Origin: Streptomyces mobaraensis NBRC 13819 = DSM 40847
GTDB taxonomy: Bacteria > Actinomycetota > Actinomycetes > Streptomycetales > Streptomycetaceae
DNA: 64,000 nt
NCBI RefSeq assembly: GCF_017916255.1
Contig: NZ_CP072827.1
Location: 4,985,501 to 5,049,500 of the forward strand
Direction: 5' to 3'
A program made the position numbers and the translations under genes. Shown one piece after another: positions 43,529 to 51,632 of this stretch. How positions within the stretch are numbered: the first letter of the stretch is position 1; each line of letters starts with the position of its first letter. A model generated the notes under the pieces. That model saw only the letters and a list, made by a program, of their open reading frames with translations, was not told the origin of the DNA and ran no database searches.

Positions 43529-46156
43529 TCACCCCCCGACCCGCCGCCCGTACCGGTTCCGCGCGACGGTGAGCGCCGCGCCGTACGCGGTCAGGACGGT
43601 GGCGAGGAGGACGTAGGACAGCGGCGGCAGCCCGGTCATGGCCAGGAGCGGGCCCAGCGGCGACAGCGGCAGGAGCAGCCCCACGACCGCCAGGGCGGTG
43701 GTGGCGAGCCGTACGGCACCGGGGGGACGGCCCTCGGCCAGGTGCCGGCCGGACCGCAGGACGAACATCACCATCGCCTGCGTCAGCAGGTTCTCGGTGA
43801 ACCACCCGGCGTGGAACGCCTCCTGGCCGCCGTCGTCCCCCAGCGACCGTACGGCGAACGCCAGGACGGCGAACGTGGCGAGGTCGGCGGCGGCGTTGAG
43901 GAGGCCGAAGACCGTGACGAACCGCAGCAGGTCGCGCGGGCGCAGCCGGGTCGGCCGGCGCAGCGCCGCGGGGGCGGGGCGGTCGAAGGCCAGGGCGAGC
44001 TGGGCCGCGTCGAAGCAGAGGTTCTGCACCAGCACCTGGGCGGGGAGCATCGGCAGGAACGGCAGGAGCAGCCCGGCGGCCAGCATGGCGATGACGTTCC
44101 CGAAGTTGGACGAGAGCGTGATCCGCAGGTAGGCGGCGATGTTGCCGGTGCTGCGCCGGCCCGCGGTCACCGCCCGGTCGAGGGCCGTGAGGTCCTTGGA
44201 GGCGAGGACGACGTCCGCCGCCTCGCGCGCGACGTCGACGCCCGCGCGGGGGCAGACGCCGACGTCGGCGGCGTGCAGGGCGGCCAGGTCGTTGACCCCG
44301 TCGCCGAGGAAGCCGGTGGTGCGGCCGCTCGCGCGCAGGGCGCGGACGATGCGGGCCTTGTGCTCGGGGGAGCAGCGCGCGAAGACCGTCGTCCGGTCGG
44401 CGAGCCCGGCCAGTTCGGCGTCGGTGAGGCCGTCGACGCGGTCGGCGGTCACCACCTCGCCCGGGTCCAGGCCGAGGTCGCGGCAGACACGGGCGGCCGT
44501 GCCCGGGTGGTCGCCGGTGAGGACCCGGACGGCTATGCCCCGGTCCGCGAGGACGGCCAGCGCCTCGGCGGCGGTGGGGGCGAGGGCGTCGTGCAGCGCC
44601 AGGAAACCGGTGAACTCCAGGCCGTGCTCGTCGGCGGGGCCGTAGGGGCGGGGGCGGGACTGGCGTTCGGCGCGGGCCACGGCGAGCACGCGCAGCCCGT
44701 CCGCCGCCAGGTCCGCCGCCCGCCGGGACAGGCGGTCGCGCTCCGCCGGTTCGAGGGCGCAGCGCTCCAGGACGTCCTCCGGGGCGCCCTTGACGACGAG
44801 CACGTGTACCCCCGCGAGGCCGAACCGCGGGTCACCGGCGCGCCGGACGACGGCGGTGGACAGGGGGCGCCCGGGAGCGCAGGGGAGCGCGGCGATCCCC
44901 TCGTACTCCTCCTCGGCGGCCAGCAGGGCGTCCTCGCCCGCCGCGTCGAGGACGGCCTCGTCCAGGGCGTCGGGTACCGGGAGTTCGGCGAGGTGCAGCG
45001 TCCACAGGGCGTTGACCGCCGCCCAGCGCAGCGCCTCCTCGCCGTCGCGCCCGTACGCGTCCTCGGCGTGGTGGAGGACGGGCCGGTCCTGGGTGAGGGT
45101 GCCCGTCTTGTCCACGCACAGCACGTCCACGGCGCCCAGGTCGTGGAGGGCGGGGAGGCGCCGCACGATCACCTCGCCGCCGCGCGCCAGACCGGCGGCG
45201 CCGCGCGCCAGCGCCGCCGTCACGACGACGGGCAGCATCTCGGGCGTCAGCCCGACGGCCACCGCCACGGCGAACGGCAGCGTCTCCATCCCCCGGCCGC
45301 GCAGCAGCGCGCTCGCGACCAGCACCAGGGGCGCGGTCAGCAGCATGAACCGGATCAGCGTCCAGGCGATCCCGTTGACGGACCGGTCGAACGGCGTGAC
45401 CCGGCGCCCGCCGTTCCCGGCCGCGGCACCCGGGAGGGCCCCGGAGAGCCGGGTGGCGGCCCCGGTCGCGACGACGACGGCGGTGGCGGTGCCGGAGAGG
45501 ACGCTGCTGCCCTGGAAGCAGAGGTGGGCGGGGTCGGGGCCGGGGGCGTCCCGTTCGGTGGCGGGCACGGACCGGAGCGCGCCCGCCGCCAGGTCCGGGG
45601 CCCGTTTCTCCGCCGGCGTCGACTCGCCCGTCAGGACGGCCTCGTGCACCGTCAGGCCGGTGGTGCGGAGCAGGCGCAGGTCGGCCGGGACGAGGTCGCC
45701 GGGGGAGAGGACGACGACGTCGCCGGGGACGAGTTCGCCGACGGGCAGCTCCCGGTGGGCCGGGGGCGCGTCGGGCGCGGGGCGGCGGCGGACGGTGGCG
45801 GTGGTGGGGACGAGGTCCCGCAACGCCGCCGCCGCGCGTTCCGCGCGGTGTTCGCCGACGGTCCTGAGGGCGCAGCTGACGGTGACGAGGACGCTGATCA
45901 CACAGGCGGTGCCCCAGGAGGCGACCGCGGCGGAGACCAGGCCGAGGCAGAGGAGGACGGCGGTGAACGGGTCGCGCAGGCCGTGCACGAACCGCCGGAC
46001 GGCACCGGGCGGGCGGCGGCCGGGCAGCACGTTCTCGCCGGCTTCGGCCAGCCGGCGGGCGGCCTCGTCCTCAGTCAGACCGCGCGGGCCGCTGCCCAGC
46101 TCCCGCAGCGCGTGAAGGGTGGGGCCGGCCTGGCCGACCTCAGGCGCCCAGGCCAC
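43529..46156 (-). CDS. P-type cation ATPase, MgtA-like
   Basis: An 875-residue P-type ATPase: N-terminal cation-ATPase domain, about ten helices, TGES actuator motif in VLTGESTPAEK, and phosphorylation Asp349 in DKTGTLT. LTGDHPGTA, GDGVNDLAAL and SSNFGNVIAML follow; the last is typical of the MgtA (Mg2+ importing) subgroup. VGLTPEMLPVVV is the M4 ion-path motif. GTG 46156 lies inside the upstream ArsR-type gene, a 17-nt overlap, so the regulator and pump form one unit. Ion specificity is by resemblance. Confidence 0.88.
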   Translation of the reverse strand: MAWAPEVGQAGPTLHALRELGSGPRGLTEDEAARRLAEAGENVLPGRRPPGAVRRFVHGLRDPFTAVLLCLGLVSAAVASWGTACVISVLVTVSCALRTVGEHRAERAAAALRDLVPTTATVRRRPAPDAPPAHRELPVGELVPGDVVVLSPGDLVPADLRLLRTTGLTVHEAVLTGESTPAEKRAPDLAAGALRSVPATERDAPGPDPAHLCFQGSSVLSGTATAVVVATGAATRLSGALPGAAAGNGGRRVTPFDRSVNGIAWTLIRFMLLTAPLVLVASALLRGRGMETLPFAVAVAVGLTPEMLPVVVTAALARGAAGLARGGEVIVRRLPALHDLGAVDVLCVDKTGTLTQDRPVLHHAEDAYGRDGEEALRWAAVNALWTLHLAELPVPDALDEAVLDAAGEDALLAAEEEYEGIAALPCAPGRPLSTAVVRRAGDPRFGLAGVHVLVVKGAPEDVLERCALEPAERDRLSRRAADLAADGLRVLAVARAERQSRPRPYGPADEHGLEFTGFLALHDALAPTAAEALAVLADRGIAVRVLTGDHPGTAARVCRDLGLDPGEVVTADRVDGLTDAELAGLADRTTVFARCSPEHKARIVRALRASGRTTGFLGDGVNDLAALHAADVGVCPRAGVDVAREAADVVLASKDLTALDRAVTAGRRSTGNIAAYLRITLSSNFGNVIAMLAAGLLLPFLPMLPAQVLVQNLCFDAAQLALAFDRPAPAALRRPTRLRPRDLLRFVTVFGLLNAAADLATFAVLAFAVRSLGDDGGQEAFHAGWFTENLLTQAMVMFVLRSGRHLAEGRPPGAVRLATTALAVVGLLLPLSPLGPLLAMTGLPPLSYVLLATVLTAYGAALTVARNRYGRRVGG

Positions 46157-46586
46157 GGAGGCGTCCGGAACCGGCGCCGGACCGGGACCGGGGCGCCGGT
46201 TCGGCCCGGCGGTCGGAGAGATGGTCGACCATGAGGTGGACGATGGTCACCACGTGTGGGTCGTCCACCAGGTAGACGACCCGGCGCCCTTCGCGGCGGG
46301 ACCGCACCAGCCCGGCGAGCTTCAGCTTGGCGAGGTGCTGGCTGATGGCGGGCAGCGCGCCGCCGACCCGTTCGGCCAGCCCGGTCACGTCGCTCTCGCC
46401 CTGGGCGAGGGCCCACACGAGGTGCAGCCGGGCGGGGGAGGCGAGCAGCCCGAATGCGGCGGCGGCCTCGCCCAATACGTCCGCCGACGGGTCGGCGGCG
46501 CTCCGTTCGACGGCCCCCTCGGGGCTCTCGAATCTGCCGACGCCTGCCGTCACTGTCGCTCTCCCGTCCCTGCCGGGCGTCGTCAC
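46140..46586 (-). CDS. ArsR-family regulator
   Basis: A 148-residue winged-helix repressor: LLASPARLHLVWALAQGESDV, then the recognition helix region ALPAISQHLAKLKLAGLV and wing RREGRRVVYLVDD. DPHVVTIVHLMVDH at the dimer interface has His/Asp residues resembling the alpha5 metal site of zinc-type members; the classic alpha3 CVC box is absent. It probably controls the overlapping downstream ATPase. Confidence 0.86.
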   Translation of the reverse strand: MTTPGRDGRATVTAGVGRFESPEGAVERSAADPSADVLGEAAAAFGLLASPARLHLVWALAQGESDVTGLAERVGGALPAISQHLAKLKLAGLVRSRREGRRVVYLVDDPHVVTIVHLMVDHLSDRRAEPAPRSRSGAGSGRLRGLGA

Positions 46587-46650
46587 GCCCGAGAGGAACA
46601 GTCTAGGCAGAGGGGCGGCCGGCTCCCCAGTAGCCCGCGGGCGGCCGGGC

Positions 46651-47307
46651 TCAGGACAGCTTGCCGTCGTAGTCGGGGAGCTTGACCGTGAGTTCCGCGT
46701 GACCGCCGGAGAGGTCGGTGGTGTTGTTGCCGATATTGGCGATGATCTTGTAGCCCTTGGCCTCGATCTTCGCGCGCTCGGCGGTCTTGTAGGCGCTCAC
46801 GTCGCGGAACAGGTCGGGGAGGCGGCGTACGGAGAGGCCGTCCACCGGGTAGCCGACGCGCTTGAGGTTGTCCTCCGTGAGCGAGCCCAGGAGGCGGGGG
46901 CGCGCGGTGACGAAGAAGACGGCGGCGCCGCGCTCGTGCGCGTACCGGACCAGTTCGCGGACGGGGGCGACGGCCGGCGTCGGGTACGTCCAGTGGAAGT
47001 CGGTCTCCAGCGAGGTGTTGTCGATGTCCAGGACCACGGCCTGCTTCTCGGCGCGGGCCTGCGCGGTGCGCTCGCGGACGTACGGCGCCGCCCGGTCGAC
47101 GGCGGCCTGTACGTCCCGCTGCCAGGCGGCGTAGTCGACGCCCTTGAGACCGGCGGTGCCGGAGGTGTGCGCGGGGGACGCGGTGGCCTGGGCGGCGTCC
47201 TGCACGGGAGCGGCGGTGGCCGTCGTGGTCGTGCCCAGCGTGGCGAGGGCGGCGGCGGTCGCGGAAACGGCGACGGCCGTGCGGCGGGCCCGGATCGATG
47301 CGGTCAT
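46651..47307 (-). CDS. secreted HAD acid phosphatase (class B/VSP-like)
   Basis: A 218-residue HAD phosphatase with a signal peptide (IRARRTAVAVSATAAALA; cleavage near ATAA). Motif 1 is VLDIDNTSL (DxDxT), motif 2 lies in VFFVTARP, and a Lys in AERAKIEAKGYK and NIGNNTTDL complete the site. It is a periplasmic/extracellular phosphomonoesterase by family. No good ribosome-binding site is seen for ATG 47307 or the in-frame GTG at 47322. Confidence 0.83.
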   Translation of the reverse strand: MTASIRARRTAVAVSATAAALATLGTTTTATAAPVQDAAQATASPAHTSGTAGLKGVDYAAWQRDVQAAVDRAAPYVRERTAQARAEKQAVVLDIDNTSLETDFHWTYPTPAVAPVRELVRYAHERGAAVFFVTARPRLLGSLTEDNLKRVGYPVDGLSVRRLPDLFRDVSAYKTAERAKIEAKGYKIIANIGNNTTDLSGGHAELTVKLPDYDGKLS

Positions 47308-47545
47308 GCCGGGAACGATCACGGGGTTGTGTGACGGGGGAGGAACGTGGGGTTGTCCGGCGGGTGATGGTTGGGTTCTGTGTGCGGGGTGTGGTGGTGG
47401 GGGTGCGGGTGGCGGATGTGATCCCCCGCCCGGTGCGGGACGGGCCGGTCGGGGAGCCGCCTTGGGGCCGAGGTGCCGCCGTCCCCTTCGCGGCGGCAGC
47501 CCCGGGGCTTCCCCTCGTGCGCCGGCCCGTGGACCGCCGGCGGGG

Positions 47546-48049
47546 TCACTCCAGACGCCGGTCTCCCAGGTGTACCAGCAGGACGCGCAGGGCCTCCGCG
47601 ACGCGGTCGCACTCCTCGCGACTGAGGGCGGAGAGGATCCGCTCGCCGTTCGCGGCGTGGAGGGCGATCAGTTCGTCCATGAGGCGGTAGCCGTGTTCGG
47701 TGAGCCGGATGCGGACGGTGCGGCGGTCGGTGGTGTCGCGGACGCGCTCGACCAGGCCCTTGGCCTCCATGCGGTCCACGCGGTTGGTGATCGCGCCCGA
47801 GGTGACCATGGTCGCGCTGGTGATGGCGCCCGCCGTCCGCTCGTAGGGCGGGCCGCAGCGGCGGAGCGTCGACAGGACGTCGAACTCCCAGACCTCCAGG
47901 TCGTGCTGGGCGAAGAACGCCTTGAGCTCCTTGTCGAGGAGGCGCGAGAGGCGCTGCACCCGGCTGATCACTCCGGTCGGCCAGACGTCCACGTCGGGGC
48001 GTTCGCGTGCCCACTGCTCGATCACGCTGTCCACTGCGTCGATGGCCAT
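47546..48049 (-). CDS. MarR-family regulator
   Basis: A 167-residue MarR protein with a winged helix-turn-helix at about 60-130 (ATMVTSGAITNRVDRMEAKGL and the wing DTTDRRTVRIRLTEHG). GGGAGAG supports ATG 48049; the frame extends 16 codons upstream. It is divergent from an EamA transporter, and three AACGTT-centred operators lie between them, so autorepression and control of the transporter are likely. Confidence 0.9.
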   Translation of the reverse strand: MAIDAVDSVIEQWARERPDVDVWPTGVISRVQRLSRLLDKELKAFFAQHDLEVWEFDVLSTLRRCGPPYERTAGAITSATMVTSGAITNRVDRMEAKGLVERVRDTTDRRTVRIRLTEHGYRLMDELIALHAANGERILSALSREECDRVAEALRVLLVHLGDRRLE

Positions 48050-48068
48050 GGATGTCTCTCCCTTGAAA

Positions 48069-48130
48069 ATCTCAACGTTCAGATAGTTGACGTTCATTGA
48101 AGTTGCGTGTTGTTATTTCAACGTTGAGAT
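48069..48130. promoter_or_regulatory. MarR operators in the divergent promoter region
   Basis: ATCTCAACGTTCAGAT (48069-48084) and ATTTCAACGTTGAGAT (48115-48130) are near inverted copies of one palindrome and are 46 bp apart. A weaker TTGACGTTCA lies between them. This AT-rich stretch separates the marR and eamA starts, so both promoters can be blocked. Confidence 0.8.
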
Positions 48131-48151
48131 TATCAATGAGGGGAGAACGGC

Positions 48152-49117
48152 ATGCAGGGGACCACGTACGTACCGGCGGGCATGAGCGGAGCGACCGGCG
48201 CCTCCGGAACTCCCGGCGCGGACCGGGCGAGCGGTCGCGGCACCGCCGCCAAGGGGCCCGCCGCCGGGTCGGACGTCAAGGACCTGCTGCTCACGGCGCT
48301 GGCACCCGCCAGTTGGGCCACCGTCTATTCGGTGACCGCCGCGCTGCTCCCCGACAACCGCCCGATGCTCGCCGCCACCCTGCGCGCGCTGCCCGCCGGA
48401 CTCGTCCTGCTGGCGTACAACCGCAAGCTGCCGCACGGCTCGTGGTGGTGGAAGTCGACCGTGCTGGCGATCCTCAACTTCGGCGCCTTCCTCCCGCTCG
48501 TCTTCTTCGCCGCCTACCGGCTCCCCGGCGGGGTGGCCGCCACGATCGGTGCCGTGCAGCCGCTGATGGTGGCCGGTTTCTCGCTCCTCGTCCTCCGGGT
48601 CCGCACCTCGCCGCCCGTCCTGCTGGCGGCCGTCGCCGGGGTCGGGGGCGTGGCCCTGATGACGCTCACCGGCAGGGCCGCGCTCGATCCGCTCGGCGTC
48701 GCGGCGGCCCTGCTCGCGGTGGGGCTGATCGGCCTGTCCATCGTGCTCACCAAGAAGTGGGGCAGCGGTGAGAGTCCCCTGGTCATGACCGGCTGGCAGC
48801 TCACCGTCGCCAGCGTGCTCCTGAAGCCCTTCACGCTGTTGGGCGAGGGACTTCCGTCGCACCTGACCGGTGCCAACATCGCCGGCTACGCCTACATCGG
48901 CGTCGTGGCCACCGCCGCCGCCTACCCCCTCTTCTTCCGTGGCATCGGACGGCTCGCCCCGACCTCGGTCTCCCTGCTCAGCCTCGTCGGGCCGCCGGTC
49001 GCCGCGGTCATCGGCGTGGTGGCGATGGACCAGGTCCTCACCGTCTGGCAGGTCGTCGGCCTCGTCGTCGCCCTCGCGGCGGTGGTCGCCGGTCAGGCGC
49101 TCGGCCGCAAGAGCTGA
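48152..49117 (+). CDS. EamA/DMT-family transporter
   Basis: A 321-residue drug/metabolite transporter with ten helices in two EamA repeats (about 50-180 and 190-315), as in PLAYRLPGGVAATIGAVQPL and GPPVAAVIGVVAMDQ. A 45-residue Gly/Ala-rich N-terminus precedes the membrane part. GAGGGGAGA supports ATG 48152. It is probably an efflux carrier under the divergent MarR protein; the substrate is unknown. The 218-bp gap after it holds nothing I recognise. Confidence 0.88.
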   Translation: MQGTTYVPAGMSGATGASGTPGADRASGRGTAAKGPAAGSDVKDLLLTALAPASWATVYSVTAALLPDNRPMLAATLRALPAGLVLLAYNRKLPHGSWWWKSTVLAILNFGAFLPLVFFAAYRLPGGVAATIGAVQPLMVAGFSLLVLRVRTSPPVLLAAVAGVGGVALMTLTGRAALDPLGVAAALLAVGLIGLSIVLTKKWGSGESPLVMTGWQLTVASVLLKPFTLLGEGLPSHLTGANIAGYAYIGVVATAAAYPLFFRGIGRLAPTSVSLLSLVGPPVAAVIGVVAMDQVLTVWQVVGLVVALAAVVAGQALGRKS

Positions 49118-49335
49118 CGGGGGGCGGCGGAGAGGCAGCCGACAGCGCGGCACAGGAGCTACCGGGAGGCTCCGGCAGGGACGGCCCGCGGGTCCGAACG
49201 GACCGGCGGGCCGCCGGCGTGTCGCCACGCGGCGTACCGGGGAACGCCGCCACCGGCACGGCCCGCGAGCCCGGCACGTGGCGGCCACGGCGTCACGACC
49301 ACCGCTTCGGCACGCCAAGCCGCACCGCCACCCCA

Positions 49336-50589
49336 TCAGCACGCAGACGCACGCGCCTCAGCTTCCTCCTCCACCTCCCCCGAACGCCCCCAACGCCCCT
49401 TCCCCGCGCCCCCCGAACGCCCCCAACGCCCCTTCCCCGCGCCCCCCGCCGCCCCCAACGGCACCACCGCCGCCGCGGCCAGCAGCCCTCCCAGCCACAG
49501 GGCGGCGGGCACGGACACCGCGTCCACCGCCCGGCCGCCCAGCAGCGCGCCCAGCGCGATGGCCACGTTGAACACCGCCACGAACAGCGCGGACACCGTC
49601 TCCCCGGCCTCCGGTGCGACGGCCGACAGCCAGGTCTGCGTGCCGACCGAGACACCCCCGTACGCGAGCCCCCACACCACGAGCAGCGCGGCCGCCCCCG
49701 CCGTCCCGCCGGCCGTCAGGGACACGGCGGGTATCACCGCCCCCAGGGTCACCGCGACGACCGCCAGGACGCGGCGAGGGTGCCGTACGGCCGCCGTGCC
49801 GGCCAGGAAGTTGCCCGCCACCCCCGCGACGCCGTACGCGAGCATGAGGCCGCCGACCGTCCCCGCGCCCGTGCCCGGGATCCGTTCCAGCGCGGGGCGG
49901 ACGAAGGTGTAGCCTGCGAAGTGCCCGCACACCAGCAGCAGGACGACCAGCAGCGCCGCGCGGACCCGGCGGGCGCGCAGGAGCGCCGGCAGGACGTGCG
50001 ACGGTGCCGCGCCCCGGGGTGGCAGCGGCGGCAGGACCACCGCCAGGGCGGCCGTGGCCAGCAACGCCACCGCCCCCATCACGAGGAAGGCCGCCCGCCA
50101 GCCGGCCCGGCCGCCCACCAGCGTGCCCGCGGGAACGCCGAGTACGGAGGCCACGGCGATCCCGCTGAAGATCACCGAGGTGGCGCGGCCGGCGGCGCGG
50201 GACGGGACGAGGCGCGGGCCCAGCCCGGCCGCGATGGCCCACACCCCGCCGATGCACACACCCACCAGCACCCGCAGTCCCAGCAGCACCTCGATCCCCG
50301 GCGCGGCGGCGGAGAGCAGGTCGGCCGCGGTGAGCAGGCCCATCAGCGTCAGCAGCAGGACGCGCCGGTCCAGCCGTCCCGCGCACACCGTGAGCACGGG
50401 CGCGGCCGCGGCGGCCACCAGGCCGGGGAGTGTCATGGTCAGTCCGGCCGTCCCGTCCGATACCCCCAGTCCCGCCCCGATCGGGCTGAGCAGCCCGACG
50501 GGCAGCATCTCGGTGGTGACCACCGAGAACGTGCTCGCCGCCACGGCAGCCACGGCCGGCCACCCTCCCGCGTTCCTGATCTTCGCCAT
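49336..50589 (-). CDS. MFS transporter (DHA1-like efflux)
   Basis: A 417-residue major facilitator with 12 helices. TTEMLPVGLLSPIGAGLGVSDG in helix 1-2, GRLDRR in the first cytosolic loop and GTLVGGRAGWRAAF in helix 5 are typical of DHA1 exporters such as AraJ/YdhP. The C-terminus carries a duplicated 11-residue block (GGAGKGRWGRS) and an acidic tail. GGAGGCTGGGGGC lies ahead of ATG 50589. It is divergent from a LysR gene. Confidence 0.88.
   Translation of the reverse strand: MAKIRNAGGWPAVAAVAASTFSVVTTEMLPVGLLSPIGAGLGVSDGTAGLTMTLPGLVAAAAAPVLTVCAGRLDRRVLLLTLMGLLTAADLLSAAAPGIEVLLGLRVLVGVCIGGVWAIAAGLGPRLVPSRAAGRATSVIFSGIAVASVLGVPAGTLVGGRAGWRAAFLVMGAVALLATAALAVVLPPLPPRGAAPSHVLPALLRARRVRAALLVVLLLVCGHFAGYTFVRPALERIPGTGAGTVGGLMLAYGVAGVAGNFLAGTAAVRHPRRVLAVVAVTLGAVIPAVSLTAGGTAGAAALLVVWGLAYGGVSVGTQTWLSAVAPEAGETVSALFVAVFNVAIALGALLGGRAVDAVSVPAALWLGGLLAAAAVVPLGAAGGAGKGRWGRSGGAGKGRWGRSGEVEEEAEARASAC
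49381..49446 (-). repeat. perfect in-frame 33-bp duplication in the MFS gene tail
   Basis: The block beginning CGAACGCCCCCAACGCCCCT at 49381 is repeated identically at 49414. Each copy encodes 11 residues, so the reading frame is kept. It affects only the cytoplasmic tail. Confidence 0.88.
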
Positions 50590-50645
50590 GCCCCCAGCCT
50601 CCGCACGGGCCGGGCCGGGAACAACGGCCGGTCCCTCACCGCTCC

Positions 50646-50660
50646 ATGAGCGGGACTCAT
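50646..50660. promoter_or_regulatory. LysR-type box between MFS and lysR genes
   Basis: ATGAG-CGGGA-CTCAT is a perfect 5-bp palindrome of T-N11-A form, 24 bp ahead of the LysR start and 57 bp from the MFS start. This is the expected recognition site of the LysR protein. Confidence 0.7.
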
Positions 50661-50683
50661 CGATGACGGCGGTGGGAGACGGC

Positions 50684-51592
50684 ATGCGGGAGGACGCGGT
50701 GGGCGGACTGGACCTGAGGGAGCTGGAGTGCTTCCTCGCCCTTGCCGAGGAGCTGCACTTCGGGCGCGCGGGCGAGCGGCTGTTCGTCTCGCAGAGCAGG
50801 GTCAGCCAGTTGCTGCGCGCGCTGGAACGCCGCGTCGGCGCGCGCCTCGTCGACCGCACCAGCCGCCGCGTGGCGCTCACCCCCCTGGGTGAACGTTTCC
50901 TCACCGACCTGCGCCCCGCCTACGACGCCCTCAGGAGCGCGGTCGGCGATGCGCGCGACGCGGCGCGCGGCGTCGAGGGCGTTCTGCGCGTCGGCTTCCA
51001 GGGTGTCGCCGGCCGTACGGTCATGGCGGCCGTGCACGCCTTCCGGGAGCGGCACCCCGGCTGTGAGATCGAGATCGCGGAGATCCCGCTGGCCGACCCG
51101 TTCGGCCCGGTGCGCCGGGGCGAGGTCGACACGGCCGTGGTCCTGCTGCCGGTCGCGGAACCCGACCTGACGCTGGGCCCGGTGTTCTCCCGTGAGCAGC
51201 AGACGCTCGCGGTGTCCGTACGGCACCCGTTCGCGTCCCGCCGCCGCCTCGACGCCGAGGACCTCGCCGACTGCCCCCTCATCGGCCCCGCCGCCCCGGC
51301 CCCCGCCTACTGGCGGACGGCCCAGGCACCGTCAGTCACCCCGGGCGGGCGGCCGGTCCCGGCGGGCCCGGCGGTGTCCACCCTCCAGGAGGGCATCACC
51401 CTGGCCGCCGCCGGACGCGGCGGCATGCTGCTCTGCAGGCCGACCGGCACCTACCAGGCCCGCGACGACCTGGCGTTCGTCCCGGTCGACGGCCTCCCCC
51501 CGTCCGCCCTCGGCCTGATCCGCCACCGCGACGCGGCGACGGCCCGGCTCCGCGCTTTCGGCACGGCCCTGGCGGGGGTGGCGGAGGCATGA
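50684..51592 (+). CDS. LysR-family regulator
   Basis: A 302-residue LysR regulator: N-terminal helix-turn-helix (LDLRELECFLALAEELHFGRAGERL, SRVSQLLRALERRVGARLVDRT), linker helix, and a two-lobe effector domain. ATG 50684 was chosen over ATG 50663 because GGGAG lies 7 nt ahead. It probably controls the divergent MFS exporter through the T-N11-A palindrome between them. The ligand is unknown. Confidence 0.88.
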   Translation: MREDAVGGLDLRELECFLALAEELHFGRAGERLFVSQSRVSQLLRALERRVGARLVDRTSRRVALTPLGERFLTDLRPAYDALRSAVGDARDAARGVEGVLRVGFQGVAGRTVMAAVHAFRERHPGCEIEIAEIPLADPFGPVRRGEVDTAVVLLPVAEPDLTLGPVFSREQQTLAVSVRHPFASRRRLDAEDLADCPLIGPAAPAPAYWRTAQAPSVTPGGRPVPAGPAVSTLQEGITLAAAGRGGMLLCRPTGTYQARDDLAFVPVDGLPPSALGLIRHRDAATARLRAFGTALAGVAEA

Positions 51593-51632
51593 CGACTACG
51601 GCGACTCTCGTGTCGCGAACGTCCCTTCCGTC

